DNA from: Forficula auricularia
Taxonomy: Eukaryota; Arthropoda; Insecta; Dermaptera; Forficulidae
Length of the DNA stretch: 64,000 bases
Direction: 5' to 3'
Assembly (NCBI GenBank): GCA_024734495.1
Contig: JALMQS010000260.1
Span: forward strand, 1 to 64,000
This document shows positions 34,285-45,430 of the stretch, piece by piece (positions within the stretch are counted from its first letter, which is position 1; each line of letters starts with the position of its first letter). Made by a program: the position numbers and the translations under genes. Under the pieces are notes generated by a model. That model did no database searches. It worked only from the letters and a program-made list of their open reading frames with translations, and had not been told where the DNA came from.

Positions 34285-34805
34285 AAAAAAAAAAGATTGT
34301 TAGTGTAAATCAATCTTGAAAATCCAGCTCGAAAATTATTTATAATAGCGCGATGCCCAACTTGACCGAACAACATCGAAATATTATTACTTTAGAAAGA
34401 TGTTGAAATAATAAAGAATCCCTCTCTCTAAACATCGCCATTGCATCATTAAATTTAAGTTCCTTTTACGGTTATCCTTACATTTTGTTTTTTAATGATA
34501 GCCATGCAAGACACAAAGTCTTTCATGACTCGTATACAACACGTGACTTGAACATACTACTATATTTGCATTGGATGACTAATGCGCCGTTTGCTCCTGG
34601 AATCGGGTTTTTTTCACTGAATTCTTAAATTACTTTTTATCTTTTGATAGAAATCTATGGTCTTCTTCTTCTTCGAGTGCCATACACGAAACGGGTGTCG
34701 GCTTCTTCCACATATACCTGTGCTGAGTGTGTTTAGTTGTTTTTACACAGATATACGGGACCTACTTTTTAACGCCGGTTCCGAACGGCTAATTTGGAGA
34801 GGTTA
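34285..34805. other. Non-coding stretch
   Basis: A CTTCTTCTTCTTCGAGTGCC run at 34663-34682 resembles, in inverse orientation, the microsatellite end of the LINE relic at 21320-21345. Otherwise nothing recognised. Confidence 0.4.
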
Positions 34806-34835
34806 CCCGCATAGAAATGAATAGATTTTCGAAAT

Positions 34836-35363
34836 CATCTGTGGAGGGGTGCCTCCAAGCATTCTCTTGCCACACTGGATGCAATTCAGAAGCGAGCAAT
34901 TAAACTAATAGGAGAACCGGCTCTAACCAACTCACTCGACTCCCTGGCTCACCGAAGAACCGTTTCTGCCCTTTCCCTGTACTACAGATACTATCACGGT
35001 GTCTGTTCAGTCGAGCTGAAATCGATTATCCCCCCTAATGCCCTCTTTACGCGAAACACGCGGTTTTCTAACGCTCAGCACCCCTTCGCTGTCAAATTGG
35101 ATAAAAGACGAACAAGCGCTTTCGCCAACTCTTTTATCCCTTTGACCTCCAGAGACTGGAACTCGCTCCCTGCCACCATCTTTCCCGCGACTTATAACCT
35201 TCAGCTATTTAAGACCCGTATCCACAGATACCTTCGACCCCCGCCCAACCCATAAAATTCTTTCTTCTTCTTTTTCACGATGGAGGGGCCAACGCAGGCC
35301 TTTAGGGGTTGCACCTTTTTTGGTGTAACTCCTTCTCTCATCATTATCATAAAAAAAAAAAAA
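34836..35363 (+). mobile_element. 5'-truncated LINE (non-LTR) insertion with poly-A tail
   Basis: It starts inside coding sequence, ends with a ~110-bp 3' UTR and a run of 12-13 A, and lies cleanly inside the palindromic MITE, as expected of target-primed reverse transcription. The UTR words TTTCACGATGGAGG, GGCCTTTAGGGG and TCACGATGG recur in the tail of the SINE at 44884-45250. Confidence 0.88.
34842..35255 (+). pseudogene. LINE reverse transcriptase C-terminus (open to its stop)
   Basis: Reads WRGASKHSLATLDAIQKRAI, KLIGEPALTNSLDSLAHRRT, then SFIPLTSRDWNSLPATIF and LFKTRIHRYLRP before a TAA at 35253-35255. These are the conserved C-terminal words of jockey/CR1-like insect and other invertebrate LINE ORF2 proteins. 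There is no stop or frameshift in 138 codons, so the insertion is rather young. RT palm and endonuclease are lost by 5' truncation; no ATG is expected. Confidence 0.88.
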
Positions 35364-35588
35364 TATGTTTTTTATATATTTTTGAAAATATATTAAAAAT
35401 ATAAAATTTTTGTGTTAAATTTATATAAAGTTAATGTTTTCTATATATTCTTCAAATAAAATTATTTTTATGTCGCTCTAGTATAAATTTTATATAAATT
35501 TAACACAAAAATTTTATATTTTTAATATATTTTCAAAAAATATATAAAAAAAAAACATATTTCGAAAATCTATTTATTTCCATACGGG

Positions 35589-35870
35589 TACTAGGCAATT
35601 ATACTCTTGGCAGGTTGCCATTACTTTCCAAGAGGAGGCGACTGCAAATATTTATCTGCCGAGACTCGGTCTCGAACCAGCAATCTTCGAGTCAGCGGGC
35701 CAACACTCTACCCACTGACCCACAGTCGCCTGTAATCATATTATTTGTTAATGAGCATATGTTTCTATTTGTATTAATGATTGTTGGACCATAAGCCACC
35801 GAGGACTTGTGCTTCTAAGTAATCGAGGAATAAATTTTATTTCTTTCTTTATTTATTGGGTTTTAAGGTA
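35589..35870 (-). mobile_element. tRNA-derived SINE-like repeat
   Basis: On the minus strand, within 35645-35732, an A-box-like GGGTCAGTGGGTAGAGTG and a B box GGTTCGAGACC lie about 35 bases apart, between arms AGGCGACTG and GTCGC-like words. The plus-strand right part (to 35870) has AATAAATTTTATTTCTTTC. A clear poly-A and target duplication were not found, so its edges are approximate. Confidence 0.6.
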
Positions 35871-35934
35871 AAAAGGTAAAAATGGTATGGTCATAAATAA
35901 AAACATTTAGTGTGGTCACCACACAACTTTCACA

Positions 35935-36490
35935 TTTTCATTTATTTGAAGTCACACATCGCGACATTACACCCCCTTCCTTTATTTCATTTTTTTGATT
36001 TTCTCAAAAACGGCTCAAAATTTTTTTGTGTATTTACCATGTGTCTTCAACTTGATAAATACACTAATTTTTAAAAAAAAATTGTTGAAGCAGTTTTTGA
36101 GAAAATCCATGTAAATGTCCACTTCCGGTTTTCTGATTTCAACCAAAAGCTTGCTGTACTCTTTCTAGCCTATATTGAGCTTAAGTTTCGAATTTCGTAG
36201 CTCTGAGACTTTTGGTTGCGAAACGCAGGGGTACAAATACATACGTACATACGCACTGAGCAATGGATTTTTGGCCCCTTTTCGGCCCCTGGGGACCCCA
36301 ATTTCTGATTTGATGTCCTAAATTCGGTTTCCAACTATTAAGGGCATCGATTTCTTCCACCTACAAGCTACAAAATGAAATTAACTTTTTTCATCTCTGA
36401 AATACAAGGTCTCAAAGAGTCAGCACCCAGACAGGCCATCGCAATACTTCCACATTATATTCTTTGAATATAAATGCGAAAGTAAAAATC
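35935..36490 (-). repeat. Helitron-related interior repeat, copy 2
   Basis: Inverse complement of parts of 18470-19100: ACTTCCGGTTTTCTGATTTC, CAACCAAAAGCTTGCTGTAC and GGCCATCGCAATACTTCC all recur. No coding capacity. Confidence 0.7.
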
Positions 36491-36549
36491 GCTCTGTGTT
36501 CCAGGTACTATACCTATATTATTATATCGACAACATGCTTGCAAAACCT

Positions 36550-36695
36550 TAAAATTGAATATTTTTCGAAAATGCACTTATTTGTCTTTAAAAATTTTGA
36601 AAATCTTAATATTGTAAAATATTCAAATTTTATTTTTCGAAAATGCACTTATTTGTCTTTAAAAGTTTTGAAAATCTTAAAAAAATATTCAAAAC
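36550..36695. repeat. Tandem duplication, ~75-bp period
   Basis: TTTTTCGAAAATGCACTTAT followed by TTGTCTTTAAAA occurs at 36560 and 36636. The 84-codon frame over it only reflects the duplication. Confidence 0.8.
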
Positions 36696-37274
36696 TATTA
36701 TTATTTTTTAAATCATAAGAAAGATAAGAGTAAATAAATATTTTATTTAATATGGATTTACTATGAGTTAAGGATACTGGGTCACTTATTTCACATTAAA
36801 ATTAAAAAATTAAAAGAAATAAATTTTTTTTTCTTTTTCAATATATATATTTCGGGCTATCAACCTATCTTCAGGAAATACAGAAAGTAACTAATTTAAC
36901 TTATTGAATAACAGGCTATATATATGTTTATTGAATAGAGAGACAGAATTTATAAAATTATTTTAAAAGGACGCTTTCTCTTAAGCTATTGTTAAGAAAG
37001 AATATCAGGTTGACCTTTATTTACATAGGATTGTTTGGGTGAAAGGCAAGTTTGTGACTTATGTCTCTGGGTTGGGGATGATTTTTTCATTTGGATATTA
37101 AAAGAATTACTATTATATTTGGTTTTACATCTAGTTGATTGTTGATAACATTTTCATCATTCGACAAGGCATATTTTATTTCCGTGGATTCAAGAATAAG
37201 TGACCCAGTATCTTAGGTTAAAAATAAAATGAGAAGTCTTCTGTTTATTAAATAAAATAATTTTTAATTATTTC

Positions 37275-37320
37275 TAGAGACTATAGTTTCGAAGGCATTG
37301 CCTTCATCATCAGTCTATCA
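37275..37320 (-). ncRNA. Hammerhead-like ribozyme motif B1
   Basis: Minus strand order: TAGA (stem I), CTGATGA core, one extra T, stem II GAAGGC/GCCTTC with an AAT loop, GAAAC, TATA loop, GTC, TCTA (stem I). Stem III is AC/GU closed by UAUA, so unlike the family A motifs it could fold as a monomer. Stem I is only 4 bp and there is one extra base before stem II. Confidence 0.6.
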
Positions 37321-37553
37321 CAAATATTTCAAATTAGTTACAAATTAAGATTTATACATTGAAAATTTTGAAAAATATATAATGTCTTTTTCTTCATGTT
37401 TCCTCTTGGGAGATTAGAATATAACTTCTAACTAACTAACTAACTAATTATATTCTAATCTCCCAAGAGGAAACATGAAGAAAAAGACATTATATATTTT
37501 TCAAAATTTTCAATGTATAAATCTTAATTTGTAACTAAATACTGAAATATTTG

Positions 37554-37600
37554 TGATAGACTGATGATGAAGGCAATGCTTCGAAACTATAGTCTCTAGA
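37554..37600 (+). ncRNA. Hammerhead-like ribozyme motif B2
   Basis: Plus-strand mirror of B1: TAGA, CTGATGA (37561-37567), stem II GAAGGC/GCTTC with one base lost, GAAAC (37583-37587), TATA, GTC (37592-37594), TCTA. All core positions are kept. Confidence 0.6.
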
Positions 37601-38083
37601 AATAATTAAAAATTATTTTATTTAAAAAACAGAAGACTCTCTCATTTTATTTTTAACCTAAAATAAAAACAATTCTGTTACCATCGACAGTGAAATCTTT
37701 TATTCAACTAATGACCCAGTATCCTTAACTCATAGTAAATCCATATTAAATGAAATATTTATTTACTCTTATCTTTATTGAAGATGTTTCACCTTGCACC
37801 AACACCACAATCTCTTCTGATTATAAATCATAAGAGCTAGTGCGTGGTCGGGTCAGCTATTATCTATATAAATTTTAGCCATAAAACGAGACGCTCCCCG
37901 CCAGGGAGCTAGATGACGTCGGGCCAAAGGTCCGGGCGTCAGCTTGTTTCAAATAAGTGAGAATGTGAAAGTTGTGTGGTGAGCACACAAGTTGAAATTA
38001 AAAGAAAAATATTCTTTGAATGAAATGATTATTTTTTCTTGACTTTGACCGTAGGGGGATATTTTCCTTGGTTGAACCCCCCC

Positions 38084-38334
38084 CCCGTATGGAAATAAAT
38101 AGATTTTCAAAATATCTTTTTTATATATTTTTTGAAAATATATTAAAAATATAAAATTTTTGTGTTAAATTTATATAAAATTTATACTAGAGCAACATAA
38201 AAATAGTTTATATTTTAAGAATATATAGAAAACATAAACTTTATATAAATTTAACACAAAAATTTTATATTTTTAATATATTTTCAAAAATATATAAAAA
38301 AGATATTTCGAAAATCTATTTATTTCCATACGGG
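38084..38334. mobile_element. Palindromic MITE (CCCGTATGG family), intact copy
   Basis: CCCGTATGGAAATAAATAGA at the left and its inverse at the right, with ~110-bp arms and a short centre. It sits in a C-rich run, so the target duplication cannot be read. The 37791-38083 stretch before it contains an inverse copy of the GCCCGCCAGGG-type GC word. Confidence 0.9.
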
Positions 38335-38919
38335 CCCCCCCTCCCCCCGAAATTGCCTCCTCTAATAGAGCCAAGAAACAAAAAGAGCCGACTCAGTTCT
38401 CAGGGTCCTTTGAGCCCAGGCGGGATCCTCTCAGAAGCAATCATCATCTTTGGATGATTGTCCAGCCAGCCAGCAGCCGGGGATCTTTCTTAATCGAGAG
38501 AGAATGTGTCTTTTGTTGACTCAAAAGTCGAAAAGACCCAAGTCACGACCTGGCTGGCTGGCCGGCCATTGTTTTTACATTTCATTTTTCACTCTATCCC
38601 AAATAAATTTAATAAAGCAGGCAAAAAAACCAATCAATAGACCGCCTTAATAGAATTATAGAATTCCCCTTCACAGACAGACAGACACAATTATCCTGAC
38701 CAATTGCGTTGAGTTTTTTTTTTTTTTTTTTTTTTGTAAGGATTTTTTGAACAAAGGAATCGTGTAAAGTTAAATCGACAGAGGTAGAGAAGTAAATAAT
38801 AAATAAATTAAATGAATATTATCTACAAATAATACAATAGAGAGAAAAAAATTTAACCAGACCACGTGACTTTATCACACCCCCTTACCTCTTTTTGTGT
38901 ATTTATATAATTTTAAAGA
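38335..38919. other. GC-richer unique stretch, then AT-rich
   Basis: 38380-38640 lacks repeat words and has several GGCTGGCTGGCC-like runs. Its 66-codon frame has no domain. A poly-T run lies at 38709-38735. Confidence 0.4.
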
Positions 38920-40065
38920 AAATAAGCTGACGTGTTCTGATGTGGCCATTCACTTAACTTTACCATACAACCTGGCCCCTCACTTACATTAATACATATT
39001 TAATAAAATTATTTATAATCATGTAGGGGAGGGGGGGTTAGTTTTTGCATTTTTAGACTCCTTGGGACACACTGATTATGTATACAAAATTTGGTTGAGT
39101 TTGGTAAATAAGATTTTCATTTTTTCACCATGCATCCCCTCCCCCCATTTTATGCGGTTATTTTTTGCATTTTTAGACTTCTGGGGTCCACTGATTATGT
39201 ATACAAAATTTGGTTGAGTTTGATAAATGGCCAAGATTTTCATTTTTTGACACCCCCCCTCCATCCTTCCATTTTATGCGGTTATTTTTTGCATTTTTAG
39301 ACTTCTGGGGGTCCACTGATTATGTATAAAAAATTTGGTTGAGTTTGCTCAAATGACCTAGATTTTCATTTTTTGACACCCCCCTCCATCCTTCCATTTT
39401 TATGCGGTTATTTTTTGCATTTTTAGACTTCTGGGGGTCCACTGATTATGTATAAAAAATTTGGTTGAGTTTGCTCAAATGACCTAGATTTTCATTTTTT
39501 GACCCCCCCCCTTCATCCCCATCCCCCAATTTTATGCGAGTTTTTTTTTCATTTTTAGACTTCTGGGGTCCACTGATTATGTATATAAAATTTGGTTGAG
39601 TTTGCCCAAACGACCTAGATTTTTAATTTTTAACTCCTCCACCCCCACTTAATTTTGGTTCGATATGCACCAAAATCTAATCAGATCTTGATCTCAATGG
39701 ACCAAAACTACTTATGAAATTTGGTTTCGATATTCACACTAGTTTTTGAGCTAGCTCGTCCACAAAAATTTGGTAACGCACATACTAACAGACATTTTGA
39801 CAAAACAATTATTATCTCGAAAAATATAATTTTTTCGATGTTCACTTATCTGAGCTTTTTTGTAGAGCGAAATGCCATGGTTTTGCTCAATTTTTTTAAT
39901 CAAAATAGTTTCAACCGTTTTTGAGATATTTCGAAAAAAAACATTTTTTTCATGCACGATTACAATACTTGACCATACCCCTGTATGGTAAAGTAAAATG
40001 ATTTCAGAAAAGGTAGCGTTTACGATAACAGCACAGTTACTATGGTTCCTTGTAAAATTTTCTCT
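38920..40065 (+). repeat. Expanded minisatellite inside a Helitron-related repeat
   Basis: Five copies of a 120-132-bp unit (AGACTTCTGGGGTCCACTGA, ATTATGTATACAAAATTTGG, C-run, ATGCGGTTATTTTTTGCATT) start at about 39055, 39175, 39299, 39425 and 39557. The flanks match 15121-15700 in inverse, where the unit is single. Confidence 0.9.
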
Positions 40066-40557
40066 CAAATTTAGTATTTAACTGAGAGAAGCCTATCCAT
40101 TCTTAATTCAGAATGATACCATGTTCTTATCCAGGGCCGAGCTGGCCAATTACTGGGACAGTTGAACAATCGTGATCCCATGATGGACCATCCTATTTTG
40201 ACAATGAAATCTTAAGTTTTTCATCATTTATCCAATGTAGAATTTTAATTATACTTATTATCCTACTAAATATTCTTTAAAGTCAAGACTTCTTTAAGAC
40301 ATTATAGTAAATAAATATTATATAATTAAAAAAATCACTTTCCTTAATAGATTTTTTAATCAGAAGTTAAAACAATCACAAATAATCGTCTCTTTAGCAG
40401 AATAATAACACTTGACACAAAGTAAAGGAATGAACTGAATTCCAGTGCTAAGGTATCCTAGCAGAAAGTAGTCAATGACCCGTATATCCCTTCCACTGCC
40501 CTAGGTAACAAAAACCCTTAATTTCTCAACATTTTAAAGGGGTGGCCCATTATAACA
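40066..40557. other. Unique AT-rich stretch
   Basis: No repeat or coding signature recognised. Confidence 0.45.
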
Positions 40558-41371
40558 GGTCATTCAATAAGTCTGTAGGATAAGTAAGAAAAAAACAAAA
40601 TTTTGACAAAACTCGATTTTATTATTCTTCGAGGGCAATACAACGAGTATAGCGATTTTCCAACTTTTCGCAACCACTTTTATAGTACGATTTCTCTTTC
40701 TCGTCAAAATAGGCCTCAGTTTCAGCGATTACTTCATCATTGGACTTCTTTTGGATTCTGGTGTGTAAAAGTGAAGCCATGTCTCATTCATTGTAACATA
40801 TCGACGATACAATTCCATTTTATTGCGGTTTAACAGCGCCAAACGTTGTTGTTTTTGGTCGACTGTGAGCTCTTTGCACCACTTTGCACAGAGCTTTCGC
40901 ATACTCAAATGTTCGTGTAAAATGGTAAAAACACTTTACAATGTCAGCTAGCTCGTGCACCTTCAATTTGAGATGGTTCATTACCAATTTGTGTTTTCTG
41001 GAATAACAGCCTCTTTTAGGCGTCCACTGCGCTCTGCATCATTTGTGATGGTACGACCACGTTTAAATTCAGCAATCCACTTCTCTACCATTTGTCTCGA
41101 TGGAACAGAGTTCGGATAATATTTATCAAGCCAATGTTTGGTTTCCATTGTATTTTTTTCATCAAAAAGCAATGCTTTATTAAAATTCGAAATTCACTTT
41201 TTTTCAATAACAAAAGTTGCTTCACACAAAATGACATAACTCACGAATCAATAGTCGGATTGCTGTCAAATTTATACACGTATCGTTTGAAGGTTAGTAC
41301 TAAATAAAAATAATATGGAAAAATTCTAGTAACGCCATCTATCTGTCATCCTACGGACTTATTGAATGACC
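40558..41371 (-). mobile_element. Third mariner lineage, internally deleted
   Basis: Terminal repeats GGTCATTCAATAAGTCTGTA and its inverse (one mismatch) bound an 814-bp copy; the right flank is TA. The transposase is on the minus strand. Confidence 0.92.
40590..41172 (-). pseudogene. Mariner transposase relic (third lineage)
   Basis: Minus-strand fragments in order: METKHWLDKYYPNSVPSRQM and VEKWIAEFKRGRTITNDAER (N-terminal helix-turn-helix), then a frameshifted middle with VTMNETWLHFYTPES, then EVIAETEAYFDEKEKSYY and the C-terminal tail. The first catalytic motif, normally with Asp before Glu-Thr-Trp, carries Asn. A deletion removes everything between it and the C-terminus, including the other two catalytic residues. 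Confidence 0.88.
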
Positions 41372-41389
41372 TAATAGGAGCATGGCCCA

Positions 41390-42630
41390 TTACTGGAGCC
41401 TTTACCTTATTTCAAAATCTAATTTTACTAAAAACTTTATATAAACTTTTTTGAGATCCTCAATGTTTTTAAATATAATTTTAAATTTGATCGAAATTGG
41501 TTAAGCCATTTTCAAGATATCTAGAAAAACAAACAAGTACACTAATGTGTATGGATGTCTAATACCAAAAATTATTCAGCGCGTAATGGTATGTTTTCAA
41601 TTTCATTTCAATCGGTTGAACGGTGTTTAACATAAAGTCATATTCATGGTCAAGTCCGCTTGGTTCAGTAAAGAAGCATGTAAAAGCTTTGCGATAGGAC
41701 TAGTCATGTTATGACGATAGGGTTTCCTTTTTTCAGCATTCATGGGAAAAGTCACACTTTTCGTCTCTGGACGAGACCCCAAGTAATTTTTCACAAAACT
41801 GTCACGTGCTAAAATTCAACCTGATTGGATACTACAAGTTGTGGAAGATCGCACCTTTAGCATAACCCGCACCAATTTACAATTTGTCCATAATTAATAA
41901 ATGATGATTTTTGCTTATCCCATTTTCATTTCATTTCGGTGAGGCATAATAATTAAATTAAATTAATTAATTGTTTAATCATTTTAATTTGTTTTGTTTA
42001 CATTGTTTTATTGATTATTTATTTGTATTGTTGAAAAGTAAATAAAGCTAAATCTACACGTTTATTTTAGTTCTTCTTTATCTCACTATACAATATTATT
42101 ATGACACATTGAATTGTAGCTTCAAAATTACTATACTAATTCTATTTATTAAATAATGTTCAATCCCAATGATCAGAGATCTGTTTGTTATCATAATCTC
42201 AATGTCCATTCGAAGAACTATTCGGACACTCGTAACGAGAGTTCTTACCTTGCCTTATATCTTCAAAAGTTTGGATTTATCAGCTGTCTTATTTGTAAGA
42301 TGCAAATGATATTTGTAAGAGTATTATTAGTAAGGATGATTATTTGTAAGATGCAAATGATATTTATTACAATGATAGTCAAGAATGCTTATAAGTGTTT
42401 TATAGGACAAATCCAACAATGTGAACAAAATATATCGTCCGGGACAGGACAATGCTCATGTAATTTTTGTCACGTACTAAAATTCAACTTTATTGAATAC
42501 TACAAATTGTGACTTTCTTTAGATCATGGGTTCCGTACTCTTTACCTGAGGACCTTTTGAAGTCGCTCTTACCCCTAGAACGATTACAATACTTTATCCA
42601 CGCTGGTACCCATTGGATAAAGTAAAAACG
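41390..42630 (+). repeat. K-family repeat (subterminal inverted ends), split by a box module
   Basis: 41390-41855 and 42467-42625 match the K repeat at 46791-47393 (TGGTATGTTTTCAATTT, CTGTCACGTGCTAAAATTCA, CCATTGGATAAAGTAAAA). Between them sits a box at 41950-42090 with body B. About 45 bases of K (from GTCAC to TTGTG) are repeated on both sides of the module, so two K copies may have been joined. Confidence 0.7.
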
Positions 42631-42639
42631 GATTTATGA

Positions 42640-43160
42640 AGTATTCTACGATCTCTGCTTGAGATGAGAGAGAGAGCATCATCCAGGATGCAGTTGCATT
42701 GGCGTGTTGCCGGCCAATTTCATTTGAATAGGTAGAACAAAACGCATCCTCTGCAGAGCATTTAAAACAAATCCTCTCGCCTGGTTATTACGATGCATGC
42801 CATAATTTCTTTAATAGGATTTCATAAAAAGATGATAGGTTTGATTTATATTCTTCTTTTTTTGTTGAGGTAAATCTGCACTTAAGCTAATATACTATTC
42901 TACCACAATTTTGTGGTTTCAACTTTTATCCGTTTCATTTATACTGCGCCCCAAAATAAGAAATAAAATCCATCGAGATGAGATTCTGGGAAGCCTTTTT
43001 CGTTGTTATTGTTGTTTGTTGCACCGCCCTTGGTTGGTTGCCCACCTGGTCTGGATTGATTCCTTCGCGGGGCGGGGACATCTGTTTGATGCGGCCGCCA
43101 AATTGAAATATGTCTGTCTCAGCAAAAAAAAACCCACGAAGAAATGCACTTGTGCGTGAA
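42640..43160. other. Unique GC-richer stretch
   Basis: Ordinary complexity with CTTCGCGGGGCGGGGACATC near 43061 and a GCGGCCGC site. Frames of 60-90 codons on both strands overlap and show no domain. Candidate host regulatory or exon sequence. Confidence 0.35.
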
Positions 43161-44650
43161 CATATGACGTCCGGGACGGGAGGATGTCCATTTTGAAAAC
43201 TCAATTCAACATGTGGCCGTCATAGACTCATCAAATCATCAATAGAACATCATGTCACCTCGAACAGGAAGAAGCTAGAATACCTAATTGGATTGGGAAA
43301 GTTTTATTTACTTAGCAGATGATGAGTGCTTTATACAGTCTTCTGGAAGATCGCACCTTCAGGATAACCCGCACAAATTTAGAATCTGTCCAATTAAATG
43401 ATTATTTTTGCAAACCCCTATCATTTCATTTCGGTGAACTAAATTTAAATCTAATTAATTAATTGTTTAATAATTTTAATTTATTTTGTTTACATTGTTT
43501 TATTGATTATTTATTTGCATTGTTGAAAAGTAAATAAAGCTAAATTTGGAGAATTTGATCTTTTATCAATGGAACCAGGAACAATTTCAAATGTTCATGG
43601 AAACCACCAGGAGTAACAAATTACCCACATCTTGGAACTTTTACCCCTTGATAAAACGGATTTACCAAAATGAACAGATCTTTGAATAACCAACACCAAT
43701 TTATACAAGCAGAAGAAACAATTACCCTTTTAAAAAACTTTTAAATATGTGATATTATATGAACCAGGCTTATTCTCTACATTGACTTTTTTGAAGAACG
43801 ATGCAGTTTATGGAACCACTAAACGTGAGTTATTTATTGATCTCTTGTATAAATTCTCAAATCTATATAGGGAACTAAAAAATTTCAAAATTCAAAGAAC
43901 AAATATAAATTTTTAAAATGACAATTTAAATTAAATACGCAGGACACCGATGAAGAGAGAAGCATAATTAAATCTAATTAATTTGTTTTGTTTACATTGT
44001 TTTATTGATTATTTATTTGCATTGTTGAAAAGGTAAATAAAGATAAATCTACGTTTTATTTTACTATATTATAACACTTATAATTGTAGCTTCAAAATTA
44101 CTATTTAGTAAATAATGTTCAATCCCAATGATGAGAGATCTGTTTGTTATGATAATCTCAATGTCCATTCGAAGAACTAGTCGGACACTTGTAACGAGGG
44201 TTCTTTTGCCTTACCTTAAATAATCCAACAATGTGAACAAAATATATCATCCGGGACGAGATAATGCCCATTTGGAATACTCAATTCAACATGTGGCCGT
44301 CATAGTCTCGTCAAATCATGAATAGAAAGAACATCATATCACCTCGGACAAGAAGTAGCTCGAATACCTAATTGGATTTGACTTAGCAGATGATGAGTGC
44401 TTTATACAATCTTCTGGAAGATCGCACCTTCAGGATAACCCGCACCAATTTATAATTTGTCCAATGAAATGATTATCTTTGCATATCCCTTTCATTTCAT
44501 TTCGGTGAAGCATATTTAAAGCTTATTAATTAATTGTTTAATAATTAATTTGTTTTGTTTACATTGTTTTATTGATTATTTATTTGCATTGTTTAAAAAG
44601 TAAATAAAGCTAAATCTATACGTTTAAATTAGCTCTTCTTTAATTACACG
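43160..44650 (+). repeat. Array of box-and-body modules
   Basis: Order: body D (43164-43440), box (43440-43555), body C (43555-43965), box (43965-44060), bodies B and D (44060-44515), box (44515-44650). Body B recurs at 42150-42465 (GATCTGTTTGTTAT, CTCAATGTCCATTCGAAGAA), body D at 41850-41950 (GGAAGATCGCACCTT) and body C inverted at 29660-30090. Confidence 0.85.
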
Positions 44651-44779
44651 CTTTATATTATCTTCACTTGTAAGAATGAGTTGGTTATAAACCCGATCTA
44701 GAATGTCCATTTTATCCTAATTCTAATTGTTGTATCAGAACTCTGGATGAATATGTAATTAAGATGACAATACAATAAT

Positions 44780-45430
44780 TTTAAACAATCGAACTGAAAA
44801 AATTAACCGGGAGGGGGGATTTAGAAATTATAGCCCCGCTTTGGTTCAAACTCAACCAAAATTTGTACCTATACATCATCAGTCCGCCTCCGTGGTCTAA
44901 TGGTCAGAGTAACTGACTGGCAACCCGGAGGTCTCGGGTTCGATTCCCGGCTATACCCAGACATTTTTTCTGTAAGTATAGGGTCTGGTAATAAAAATTA
45001 AGTGGGAGATAAATTTAACCGAATTTATCGCGCGGAGAATTTACCACTACTCGAAGCCCCTAAAACCTTAGTAAATTGGATATTGAATTATATCTAAGTT
45101 TCTGAGATTGGCTCGTGATCCCGGCTTCTTTTCCTTCTACTTTGTTCTTTTCACGATGGAGGAGGCCGAGCCCATATTGGCCTTTAGGGGATCCACCTTC
45201 TGGTGTATCTCCTTCTCACATCAATATCATTAAAAAAAAAAAAAAAAAAATCAGTGGTGGGGTAAAAATTCAAAAATTAACCAGGGGCGGCAAAATTTGG
45301 AAATTATAGACGCCTTTGGTCCAAACACAACCGAAATTTGTATACATCATCTGTGGGCCGTCAGAAGTGTAACAATACAAAAAATAACAGGGGGTGAAAT
45401 TGGGAAAATTATACTAGACTCTTGTCTAAT
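44780..45430. repeat. Minisatellite-related repeat interrupted by a SINE
   Basis: Three degenerate units with ACCAAAATTTGTA / TATACATCATC words, inverse relatives of the 39.0-39.6 kb minisatellite. The SINE lies between the first two. Confidence 0.7.
44884..45250 (+). mobile_element. tRNA-derived SINE with a LINE-type tail
   Basis: The head (to about 44957) has an A-box-like TGGTCTAATGGTCAGAG and a B box GGTTCGATTC. A unique body follows, then a tail with TTTCACGATGGAGG, GGCCTTTAGGGG and CTCCTTCTCACATC, and a run of ~20 A. The tail matches the 3' UTR of the LINE at 34836-35363. A 6-bp target duplication ATCAGT flanks it (44878-44883, 45250-45255). Confidence 0.9.

Larger units (their letters stand above)
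34806..35588. mobile_element. Palindromic MITE (CCCGTATGG family), split by a LINE
   Basis: The left end CCCGCATAGAAATGAATAGA and right end TATTTATTTCCATACGGG match the intact 251-bp copy at 38084-38334. A TA on each side suggests a TA target. A 5'-truncated LINE insertion fills 34836-35363. Confidence 0.85.
36730..37790. repeat. Nested inverted repeat with hammerhead-like motifs (family B)
   Basis: An outer inverted pair (about 36733-36790 and 37712-37775; TTTACTATGAGTTAAGGATA and inverse) encloses an inner, almost perfect palindrome (37214-37661, arms ~210 bp, spacer (TAAC)n). A related outer fragment is at 50215-50280. One more CTGAAGA...CGAAAT hairpin lies on minus at 36849-36876. Confidence 0.8.

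Noticed and set aside
42935..43204. Overlapping frames on both strands at 42.9-43.2 kb
   Set aside because: Three mutually overlapping frames in a GC-richer stretch; none shows a family signature.
44884..44957. Functional tRNA gene
   Set aside because: A and B boxes are present, but the acceptor stem does not pair and the segment continues into a SINE body and A-tail with a target duplication.
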